From CAYYNP01 sp964472545 (lineage in GTDB: Bacteria; Planctomycetota; Planctomycetia; Pirellulales; Thermoguttaceae), in contig CAYYNP010000027.1 in the NCBI GenBank assembly GCA_964472545.1, positions 1 through 55,987 on the forward strand: a stretch of DNA of 55,987 nucleotides, read 5' to 3'. Each line of letters begins with the position of its first letter. Positions within the stretch are counted from its first letter, which is position 1. Positions 7,435 through 14,698 of the stretch are shown here, piece after piece. The position numbers and the translations under genes are program-made. A model generated the notes under the pieces. That model was not told where the DNA came from. It made no database searches and saw only the letters and a list, made by a program, of their open reading frames with translations.

Positions 7435-8817
7435 CTACAACGTCCACCCCGCACGATGCTCGCGCCGTAGCGCCGCGTCGGCCGCCGCGTCGCTGAGGCA
7501 CTTCATGGCCACCGGGTCGTATTCGATCGGGCGGTCGAACTGGGTGGCCAGGTTGCCCAGCAGCACGAACTCGGTCAACACGGCGCCGTAGTCGAAGTTC
7601 GACATCGCCTTTGGCCCGCCGCGGCAGGCGCGGAGCCATTCGCGTTCGTGGCTGCCGTGCCGGGGAAGCGTCGGCTCGGGAAGCTTGTAGCCGGCCCATC
7701 TGTCTTCCGGCAACAGCGTGTAGCTGGAGTTGTGCCCGGTCGAATGGATCTTGCCCTTGCTGCCCAGTACCAGGCAGCCGGCGAAATCGAGCCACGGCCC
7801 CGGACCGCCGGCGATCAGCTTGCGGCCCAAGAGCGGTTCGAGCGTTTCGCGAAAGCCGGGCCCGTTCATCCCCGCGTGCCAATGGACGGTCACCGGCGGC
7901 ATATCGCCCCGGGCGGGAAACTCGTAGTGGATGATCTCCCACTTGGGGAACGACTCGCGGTCGATCTCCGAGACTTCGGCCCGCACCCGAATCCGCGGGC
8001 TTTCGCCGGCCGCCGGATCGGCGTACCAGAGCGTGTCGAGTTTCAACGCCATAAACTGCATGTTGGCCGTGTGGATGGCCCAGTTGCCGAGTTGCTGCGT
8101 GCCGAACTCCCGCCAGTTGTGCCATCGCATCCAATTGCGGTGGTACGGCCGCGCACGCCGGGGGCCGAGCCACAGGTCCCATTTTAGATGTTCCGGCACC
8201 GGCATGGTCTCGGTGGGCGGCGCAACGTTGCCAACGCCCGCGTTGGTGTTCCAGACGTAGACCTCGCGGACCTCGCCCAGGTCGCCGGAGCGAACGATTT
8301 CGACCTGTTCGCGAAACGCCCCGGTCGCCGTGCCCTGGTTGCCCATCTGTGTGGCCACGCCCGTTTCGTTGGCGGTGTGGCGCATCACCCGAGCTTCGTT
8401 GATGGTGTTGGTCAGCGGCTTTTCGCAGTAGAGGTGTTTGCCCATCTTCATGGCCATCACGCCGCAAGGTGCGTGGATGTGGTCCGGCGCGGCCACGATC
8501 ACGGCGTCGATCTGTTTGTCCTTTTCCTGGAGCATCTTGCGATAGTCGTGGAACTTCGGCACGTCGGCCAGCTTGGCGAACGACTCGGCCGCCCGTTGCG
8601 TGTTGACGTCGCACATCGCCACGATGTTCTCGCCGATCCGCGGAATGGCCCCCACGAACCAACTCCCCCGGCCGCCACAGCCGACCAGGGCGATGTTGAG
8701 TTTGTCGTTGGCCTCGGCCGAGAAGGCGAGGCCTTCGGGGATGACAGAAGCGGCGAGGGCAACGTCTGCGGAGGCCTTCAGAAAGCGGCGGCGAGAGATG
8801 GGTGGTTTCATTTTCAC
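7435..8817 (-). CDS. Tat-exported Gfo/Idh/MocA oxidoreductase
   Basis: A 460-residue NAD(P)-dependent oxidoreductase. Residues 8-14 (SRRRFLK) are a twin-arginine signal, so the enzyme is exported folded with its cofactor. The Rossmann motif is GCGGRG (46-51); APDHIHA (110-116) and the EKP signature (132-134, CEKPLTN) are characteristic of the family. The C-terminal beta-sheet domain carries VTVHWHAG. Family members oxidise or reduce sugar hydroxyls, often via 3-keto intermediates; in planctomycetes Tat-exported versions are numerous. It lies 9 bp downstream of the hypothetical gene and 45 bp upstream of the ThuA gene, so all are likely one operon. Confidence 0.9.
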   Translation of the reverse strand: MKMKPPISRRRFLKASADVALAASVIPEGLAFSAEANDKLNIALVGCGGRGSWFVGAIPRIGENIVAMCDVNTQRAAESFAKLADVPKFHDYRKMLQEKDKQIDAVIVAAPDHIHAPCGVMAMKMGKHLYCEKPLTNTINEARVMRHTANETGVATQMGNQGTATGAFREQVEIVRSGDLGEVREVYVWNTNAGVGNVAPPTETMPVPEHLKWDLWLGPRRARPYHRNWMRWHNWREFGTQQLGNWAIHTANMQFMALKLDTLWYADPAAGESPRIRVRAEVSEIDRESFPKWEIIHYEFPARGDMPPVTVHWHAGMNGPGFRETLEPLLGRKLIAGGPGPWLDFAGCLVLGSKGKIHSTGHNSSYTLLPEDRWAGYKLPEPTLPRHGSHEREWLRACRGGPKAMSNFDYGAVLTEFVLLGNLATQFDRPIEYDPVAMKCLSDAAADAALRREHRAGWTL

Positions 8818-8826
8818 TGCTCGCGT

Positions 8827-9471
8827 CTAGCTGAAACAGATCGCGGTCTTGTGTTCGATACTCAATCGCGCGGCCTCGAACAGCGAGAGCCACACGGTCT
8901 TCTCGATCCACATCGGCCCCTCATTCTCGCCGATTTCGTTGATATTTACGGCCTCGGCATCGGACAACCGGCCGCCTTCGAGCGTGATGCCCAGTTTCGG
9001 GGCAACGCTCACGAGTTCTTCCATCAGGCGATAGCTCGACCCCAACAGCCCGCCCAAGATGCGATCTTGGTCGGTTTCGTCAATGATCACGTCGTGGAAG
9101 TCGATCGGCAAATAGAAGCCCTCGCAATCGGAATGACACAGAAGGTGGCTGGACATCATATAGGTTTCTTCGTCCACCACGGGGTCTTCTGCGGCGTTCT
9201 CGCCTTCAGGCATTGGCGTCGGTTCCCAGCCGGGGTCTCTGGTCACGTGTGCGTAGACGCGCCGGAGATAATGCAGAAACGAGTACGGGTAGCTCAGAAG
9301 ATCGTCTCGCGACTGCATGGGCGAAAGCCGTTCGGGTTCCTCGTGGCGGGGCAGGTCGTTCTCGGCGAGAACTTCGTTGACCTTCGCCAGGTTATCGCGC
9401 AGCCATTGGGCACCTTCGGCGTCGTGTTCGATCAGGTCGGCCAACATTCCGGTCTCTACGGCAAGTCCCAT
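8827..9471 (-). CDS. Conserved-looking soluble acidic protein, function unknown
   Basis: A 214-residue acidic cytoplasmic protein without signal peptide or membrane segment. Notable features are a Tyr-rich helix (DLLSYPYSFLHYLRRVYAHV, about 58-77), a CHSDCEGFYLPIDFHDV segment with two Cys (about 111-127) and a DRILGGLLGSSYRLMEEL helix. I do not recognise the family. A GGGAGATGAA ribosome site precedes the ATG. It is the first gene of the leftward operon, 9 bp from the oxidoreductase, but its composition does not suggest a sugar enzyme. Confidence 0.7.
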   Translation of the reverse strand: MGLAVETGMLADLIEHDAEGAQWLRDNLAKVNEVLAENDLPRHEEPERLSPMQSRDDLLSYPYSFLHYLRRVYAHVTRDPGWEPTPMPEGENAAEDPVVDEETYMMSSHLLCHSDCEGFYLPIDFHDVIIDETDQDRILGGLLGSSYRLMEELVSVAPKLGITLEGGRLSDAEAVNINEIGENEGPMWIEKTVWLSLFEAARLSIEHKTAICFS

Positions 9472-9608
9472 GGAGTTTCATCTCCCTGTTGCGTAAGAGG
9501 TGTGCGCAGGAAATCGGTCGTCTCATAATGGCCGGCACAGGCATGCGACCTCGCCATCGGCCGGCGGGCGTTGAACGTCCGAATTCTACCCGCTGGCCGG
9601 CCCGTGTG

Positions 9609-11885
9609 CTACTCCGTCAGGTCGACCCGCACGCCGGGCAGGACGTCGGCCGCGGTGACGTTCGTTCCCACGGCGATCACCCATTGCAGTTGCGCGTGCC
9701 CTCGAAACGGCGCGAGGCCGGCGTCGGAGACCGGCGTGTTCGAGACGTCGAGACTCTCCAGACTCGCCAGCCGTGCCAGGGGGGCGATTCCTCGGTCGGT
9801 GACCGCGGTGCCGCGAAGTACCAAGGAGCGCAGGTCTCCGAGACGTTCGAGATAGACCAGCCCGGCGTCGGTGATTTGGGTGTCGGACAGGTCGATCCGC
9901 TCGAGCTGTTCGAGTTGCCCCAGCGGTTCGAGTTGGGCGTCGGTCACGTCGCAGAGCGTGACGTGCTTGAGATTGGGGAGTTGCCGCAAGAGTACGATCC
10001 GATCGCCGGGGATCGGCTCATCGACCCGCTCCACGTCGCTGTCCAGCAGATGGCCCAGCCAGTCGGGCGTGACGTCCGTGCCGGCCAGCTTGACGCTCAC
10101 GCCCGACAGCGCCGGCATCGCCGAGAGTTGCGCCAGCCCGGCGTCGCTAACGGCCGTTTGCGTCAGATCGAGTTCGCCCAGCCGGCCGAGAAAACGCAAA
10201 TGGACCAGTCCCCGGTCGGTGATGCGGACGTTGTGGCCCAGGTTGAGATACTTCAGCCGTCCGAGATTCGCCAGATGGACCAAGCCGGTGTCGGTGATCT
10301 GCGTGCTGTGGACGTCGAGCGCTTCGAGCCGGGTGAGTTCCGCCAAGTGCGACAACCCGGCGTCGGTAATCCGCGTGCCGTGCAGCGAGAGCCGGCGGAG
10401 CTTCGAGAGCCGGCCGACGTATCGCATGGCGGCGTCGGTCGCCCGGGTGTCGGCCAGGTAGAGCCGTTCGAGGTTCGGCAACTCGACCAGACACGTCAGG
10501 TCGTCGTCGTCGAGTTGACGCTTCTCGAGATGCACCAACACTACGTCGGCCACCAGTGGATTGCTCCCGCGGCGGTCGCGAAGTTCGATACGTGCATCGA
10601 GCTTCCGCAGCGCCTCGTACGCGCCGCGTTGGGCCGGATCCAATTCGGCCGTGGCGCCCGTCGGATCGGCGGCCTCGACTTCCACGACGGCCCCTTCGGC
10701 CGATTCGAGCGGCAGGTCGGCCCGATCACCGTCGGAAACGGCTCGAACCATCGACAGCGGGAAGACGACGGCCGCAATCAACCCCAACAAACCGAAAACC
10801 GTCAAGCCGTTCAACGTGCGGCGGTTGCGCCGCGGGTCGAGGATTGCCAACAGTCGGCCTTCCAGCGCCGAGGGCCGCGCCATGGCGATCGCGCCACAAG
10901 CGGCCAGCGTGTGGGCCTGCAAGCCCGAGGCGATCTGTAGAAGCTGGTCGGCGTAGGCCGACGGCTTGCACCCGGCCGCCAGGATCAGGTCGTCGCAGGC
11001 GGCCTCGCGTTCCAATCGCATCCGCCGCAGCGCGAACCAGACCAGCAGATTGAACCAGAACAACGCACAAGCAACCAGCGAGAGAAGCTGCGTCAGGCAG
11101 TCGGCACGTCGGATATGGGCCAACTCGTGCAACACGACCACCCGGCGCCGATCGTCCGACCAGTCGTCCGCTTCGGCGGGCAGCAGCAGCTTCGGACGGA
11201 AGATCCCCCATTGCATGGGCATCGAACGGCGCCGGCTCTGCAGCAACACGATCCGACGCCGCACGCCCAATTCGGCCGCCAGGTGGGACGTCTCTTCCGG
11301 CCAAGGACCGTCGACAATCTGCCGGGCCGAACGCGACAGCCATCGCAAGCTCAGCAAGCCCAGCGCGATCGGCAGCAACGCTACGACCGTGCCCGCCAGC
11401 CATGCCGTCAGCAACCACGTTGGCCAGGACGCGGCACCGGCAGTGCTCGACTCCTCCTGCTCCCCTTCGGCGGCCGATGAGGGCGACTTCTGCGGCGATG
11501 CCGGGGTTGCAGCGGCGGGTGGCACGGGTGAACGGGGAAGCCGTCGGGTGCCACTGCTGGCTTGTTCAGCAGTGTGGGGCTCGCCAGACGTTCGAATCGG
11601 GGCACTGCTGGACAAACCAGCAGTGGCACCCAACGTCTGTTCGTCCTCGCCACGATCGACGCCGCGGTCGACGCCCGGCAACGTCATCCAACTCGGCAAC
11701 ACCTGCCATGCGGGCAACGTCGCCGAAAGCACCGGCAGCACGGCCACGGCAGCCACGGCCAGAAACCAGACGATATGCCGCGTCGAGGCCGACGCCCGCC
11801 GCAACAGCGGCATGACCGCCGCCACGACTCCCAACAAGACGACGCCTTTCAGCGCCGCATCGAGCAGGATCGGCAACATGGTCAC
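9609..11885 (-). CDS. M56 (BlaR1/MecR1-like) sensor protease with leucine-rich repeats
   Basis: A 758-residue membrane protein. Transmembrane helices lie near residues 4-27, 35-60, 155-181 and 265-285. The zinc-protease motif HELAH is at 253-257, with the downstream EREAACDD (292-299) giving the third ligand region, as in BlaR1 and MecR1. In place of a penicillin-binding sensor, residues about 440-750 form about 11 leucine-rich repeats of the ITDAGL type, presumably extracellular. It should cleave its repressor when signalled. It overlaps the BlaI-like gene if it starts at the GTG (11885); an ATG two codons on (11879) has a better-spaced AGGGG. Residues about 85-114 are encoded by a palindromic repeat inserted in the linker between helices 2 and 3. 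Confidence 0.88.
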   Translation of the reverse strand: MTMLPILLDAALKGVVLLGVVAAVMPLLRRASASTRHIVWFLAVAAVAVLPVLSATLPAWQVLPSWMTLPGVDRGVDRGEDEQTLGATAGLSSSAPIRTSGEPHTAEQASSGTRRLPRSPVPPAAATPASPQKSPSSAAEGEQEESSTAGAASWPTWLLTAWLAGTVVALLPIALGLLSLRWLSRSARQIVDGPWPEETSHLAAELGVRRRIVLLQSRRRSMPMQWGIFRPKLLLPAEADDWSDDRRRVVVLHELAHIRRADCLTQLLSLVACALFWFNLLVWFALRRMRLEREAACDDLILAAGCKPSAYADQLLQIASGLQAHTLAACGAIAMARPSALEGRLLAILDPRRNRRTLNGLTVFGLLGLIAAVVFPLSMVRAVSDGDRADLPLESAEGAVVEVEAADPTGATAELDPAQRGAYEALRKLDARIELRDRRGSNPLVADVVLVHLEKRQLDDDDLTCLVELPNLERLYLADTRATDAAMRYVGRLSKLRRLSLHGTRITDAGLSHLAELTRLEALDVHSTQITDTGLVHLANLGRLKYLNLGHNVRITDRGLVHLRFLGRLGELDLTQTAVSDAGLAQLSAMPALSGVSVKLAGTDVTPDWLGHLLDSDVERVDEPIPGDRIVLLRQLPNLKHVTLCDVTDAQLEPLGQLEQLERIDLSDTQITDAGLVYLERLGDLRSLVLRGTAVTDRGIAPLARLASLESLDVSNTPVSDAGLAPFRGHAQLQWVIAVGTNVTAADVLPGVRVDLTE
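11546..11631. repeat. Family D paired-hairpin palindrome inside the M56 gene
   Basis: Two inverted 29-bp arms (11546-11574 and 11603-11631) with two mismatches. Each arm itself holds an 8-bp hairpin (CACTGCTG / CAGCAGTG with a 7-base loop). The element is read through in frame and encodes a Ser/Thr/Gly-rich stretch in the periplasmic or cytoplasmic linker of the M56 protease. Confidence 0.85.
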
Positions 11886-12265
11886 GATCCCCTTTGACGG
11901 GCTTCGTCGATCAGGGCCTCCAGCCGGCTGAGTTCCTCCGTGCCGATCTTCGCGTCGGGCTGCGCCAGATGAGCCGCCACGGCCTTTTCCAGCGAGCCGT
12001 CGAAGAACGTCTTCAACACCCCCTCGAGCGCCGATTGCCCCGCCCGACGCCGGGCACGCAGCGGATGATAGATGAACTGCCGGCCGCGTTTCTCGTGCCG
12101 CAGGTGCCCCTTGTCTTCAAGAATCCTCAGCAACGTCCGCACGGCCGTTTTCGACGGAGGATCGGGCATGCCCTGCCACACGTCCGCCGCCGAGGCCTCC
12201 CCGCGGGCATAGATCACCGTCATGATCTGCCGTTCACGGCGGCTGAGGTCGTTTTGGTGATCCAT
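11882..12265 (-). CDS. BlaI/MecI-family transcriptional repressor
   Basis: A 127-residue winged-helix repressor. LSRRERQIMTVIYARGEASA, the following DVWQGM, and TAVRTLLRILEDKGHLRHE are the classic BlaI/MecI helix-turn-helix and wing; FIYHPL follows, then a C-terminal dimerisation helix (EGVLKTFFDGSLEKAVAAHL). It represses until its partner M56 protease cleaves it; the two genes overlap by 4 bases, showing translational coupling. The start is the ATG of MDHQND; upstream in-frame sequence has no family resemblance and a promoter lies within it. It probably autoregulates this operon and controls others; no BlaI operator palindrome was recognised upstream. Confidence 0.92.
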   Translation of the reverse strand: MDHQNDLSRRERQIMTVIYARGEASAADVWQGMPDPPSKTAVRTLLRILEDKGHLRHEKRGRQFIYHPLRARRRAGQSALEGVLKTFFDGSLEKAVAAHLAQPDAKIGTEELSRLEALIDEARQRGS

Positions 12266-12323
12266 GGTGTTGTGCGGTCTGAGCGGATATGGTGGGACGG
12301 CATCGCGAGCCCTTACAGCCAAT

Positions 12324-12351
12324 TTTTTAGCATTTGGTTGGGGAATGTCAA
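12324..12351 (-). promoter_or_regulatory. Sigma-70-type promoter of the blaI-like/M56 operon
   Basis: On the minus strand a consensus TTGACA (12351-12346), 16 bases, then TAAAAA (12329-12324) in an AT-rich patch that is rare in this GC-rich window. The predicted start near 12316 leaves a leader of about 50 bases before the repressor ATG. Confidence 0.6.
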
Positions 12352-12578
12352 GTGGCATCCGATCAAAGGGCAGAGCGAGAATGGGGCATGCAGTATCGGG
12401 TGCATCGAGTCCGTTCGCGGTCCGAGTGGTCTCTCCGGCCGAGGTTCGCGCGGGATCTGCGAGCTCTGCTGCGTCAATTGCGTCTTGGTGCGGCAACGCG
12501 GAATGGGTGCAATCGGGTTGACTCGACGGATGGTTTTCGCTAGATGTGGACGCCACATACGCTGGGGAGAAATGGGCC

Positions 12579-13052
12579 ATGAATGTAGGAGTCAAACTGC
12601 GGCCGTCGCGGGCGAAATCGACCGACGATCCAGGACACATGGGGATATATTGGAGGCACGATGACAGACGACATTTTCGAGGATACTACTTCCACATAGA
12701 CGATCTGCCGAGTGAATGCCAAGAACCGTCGAAGTGGCGGGACCACCTGTTCGACAACACCGTTCCCGGGTACATAGTCGAAGACATCAAGATCCAAGAC
12801 GATTTCAAGAATCGGCGCGAGTCCCTTGTTCGCAAGTCCTGGGCCGCAGAAGAAGCATTGGCCGAATACCTTGAGGAAGTAACGAGACCTCGGCAACACG
12901 GAGCGTATTCGTTCAATCCGGATACGTTCAACTGCCACAACTGCGTCACTTGGGCGGTGGAAACGATCAATTTGGCGCTGGGAGAAGTGCTATCCCGGGT
13001 TCGCCAGGGGAGAATCAAGCTGATGAAGGCCCAACTGGAGGCAATGCCTTGA
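12579..13052 (+). CDS. Small protein resembling a permuted NlpC/P60 (LRAT-like) fold
   Basis: A 157-residue soluble protein. An early GHMGIYW (His20) after a beta strand and a late FNCHNCVTWA (Cys119, Cys122) match the His-first, Cys-last order of circularly permuted NlpC/P60 or LRAT-like cysteine peptidases and acyltransferases; the NC-x-x-W/F-A context is typical. This assignment is pattern-based and tentative. GGGGAG ten bases upstream favours the ATG at 12579 over a GTG at 12546. It overlaps the next gene by 4 bases. No signal peptide is seen. Base composition is visibly less GC-rich than in the neighbours, which hints at acquisition. Confidence 0.65.
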   Translation: MNVGVKLRPSRAKSTDDPGHMGIYWRHDDRRHFRGYYFHIDDLPSECQEPSKWRDHLFDNTVPGYIVEDIKIQDDFKNRRESLVRKSWAAEEALAEYLEEVTRPRQHGAYSFNPDTFNCHNCVTWAVETINLALGEVLSRVRQGRIKLMKAQLEAMP

Positions 13053-14113
13053 AGTCGATCATCGCGTTTCGAAAGGAGGATTACGGCTGGTTTCTCGATC
13101 TCGATGACGCCGACGCGAGTGTTGCCGTCGATGCGAAAACCGGCGATATTCTTCTGAACGAAGGAGCCGGTGAGGACCGCTTCCACAATGCTGCCATATC
13201 GAGAAGCGCGTTCCACGAGTTCTGTTTGAGGGAGTTTTCGGGCTCAATGTATGAACTGACGCTCGAGCACGGTCTAACTGGCAGCCACGTGCTGGGCGTT
13301 ACGGGCGACAAGGAACAAGCAGAGACGTGGATTCGCGAAGCGACTTCGGCGATTCGCTCTCCCCTCAAGATGAAGGACCTGCCGAATCGGCGTCCTCCCT
13401 TTACCCGCCCCGAAAACTGCGGTTCTCTGTTCTCCGAGCGTATTCACAATACACGCGTATGTGATATCAAGCTTGTCTTGGAGCCGTGGGGCGAGCGATA
13501 CACGATGCAACCGCACGCGGCGTTTGACGTGGCCTTCTGGGGGCCTCCAGGTGCCTCCCCAGTCGTGGAGATCGGCGACGGGGCAATCACACTAAGCGCC
13601 GCGCGTGGATCGCTCATTCGGTTGTTTGTAGCCAGCTTTGGCGCGCTGCGAGGGGCGAGCCCCTCGGAAGTCCTCGAGCAAGAGGTGCAGCGTATTCGGG
13701 GGTTCGGTGAATTCGAGTTGACCGGGGCCGGCGTGGAACGGTTGAAGAAAGACCTGCACCATGCGGGCGATGCGATCGACTCGCTCCTTGCGTCGGATTC
13801 AGCCGATCGAAAGGCCGCGTTTCTGTCGTGCGCCACGATCGCAAGGACCCTTGCTCGCTGCGCCCGGAGTGAGTACCGGCCCAAGCGGGAAACCGTTTGG
13901 CGAGTCTCCGCCCGGATATTGCAGCTTGCGGACCTTGCATTGGAACTCTTCGATTCGGCCTCGGACGAACTGTTGTCCAAGGCCCTGTCGAACCACGAAG
14001 AGGACATTTGGCACTGGCTGGAAGCGCGCGCTTGGGACGGAAGAACGCCACTCGAACTCGGCGCTGCGGAGGGCTCGGCAACGGCGACTCGTACCGGCAC
14101 GCCCCCCAATTGA
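13049..14113 (+). CDS. Unrecognised partner protein of the NlpC/P60-like gene
   Basis: A 354-residue soluble protein. The start is a TTG at 13049 whose TTGA overlaps the upstream stop, with GGAGG eight bases before it; the longer frame to 12950 lies within the upstream gene. The N-terminal 130 residues are a mixed alpha/beta domain (DYGWFLDLDDADASVAVDA, then GSHVLGVTGDKEQAETW); the C-terminal 120 residues are helical (KKDLHHAGDAIDSLLAS, LQLADLALELFDSASDELL), ending with DIWHWLEARAWDG. I do not recognise either part. Tight coupling to the preceding gene suggests joint function, for example effector and immunity or modulator, but nothing in the sequence proves that. Confidence 0.65.
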   Translation: MKSIIAFRKEDYGWFLDLDDADASVAVDAKTGDILLNEGAGEDRFHNAAISRSAFHEFCLREFSGSMYELTLEHGLTGSHVLGVTGDKEQAETWIREATSAIRSPLKMKDLPNRRPPFTRPENCGSLFSERIHNTRVCDIKLVLEPWGERYTMQPHAAFDVAFWGPPGASPVVEIGDGAITLSAARGSLIRLFVASFGALRGASPSEVLEQEVQRIRGFGEFELTGAGVERLKKDLHHAGDAIDSLLASDSADRKAAFLSCATIARTLARCARSEYRPKRETVWRVSARILQLADLALELFDSASDELLSKALSNHEEDIWHWLEARAWDGRTPLELGAAEGSATATRTGTPPN

Positions 14114-14145
14114 GCCTCACCGGAGTGCTCGATATGCGAGCATGC

Positions 14146-14448
14146 CTATGCCGCCGCGTTCCTGGGAATCGAGCCGGTGGAGCCGAAGAGCTCGTCAATC
14201 AACCGAGAAATCCTCGCCTTCTCGCCAGAGAAGCCGTGCTCGAACCGCCGCAACCACCGGTCTCTCAGTGCCGCATTACGACAGACCCGGTCCCAGAATT
14301 CGGCGAATGCACCGGGGTCGAGAAACTTCACGCCGAAGGCCTCCTGCTCGGCCGGTGGGAGCGGCCCCCTGCGGCATTCCAGGTCCGCCCTCGCTTGCTG
14401 CATATACTCCCTGTAGCTCGCGAAGAACTTGCCAGGGCTCTCTATCAT
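14146..14448 (-). CDS. Small hypothetical protein
   Basis: A 100-residue, mostly helical, Arg/Glu/Phe-rich soluble protein of unrecognised family: MIESPGKFFASYREYMQQ at the N-terminus, PPAEQEAFGVKFLDPGAFAE in the middle, and a basic helix (RWLRRFEHGFSGEKAR) near the C-terminus. GGAGG twelve bases before the ATG at 14448 supports this start over the longer frame from 14634. It converges on the gene pair ending at 14113. It may be a regulator or part of the same acquired block. Confidence 0.55.
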   Translation of the reverse strand: MIESPGKFFASYREYMQQARADLECRRGPLPPAEQEAFGVKFLDPGAFAEFWDRVCRNAALRDRWLRRFEHGFSGEKARISRLIDELFGSTGSIPRNAAA

Positions 14449-14698
14449 GTCTCGGCCTCCGGTCCGTAGCGCCCCCCCGTCACAAACGGGCCCCCCTCCT
14501 GGCAGGACGGCCATCGTAGAGGTTTCGGACACATGGTGCAATACCGTGTAGGTCGCTGCTCGATACTCGGCCCGGATCGATTTGTGCAAGCTAGACTTTC
14601 TTGAGTCGCCCCCCGTTCGGCGGCCTCGTTTCACAGGCTGGGCTGCGTTGTGCGTTTCGAGACTGCTTGCCTCCTGCTCTGGTGCTGCCGTGTTGGCG

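Noticed and set aside
14280..14300. Apparent family A match (CCAGAATTCGGCGAAT)
   Set aside because: Only a partial match that lacks the hairpin and is explained by coding sequence (FAEFWD) of the small hypothetical gene.
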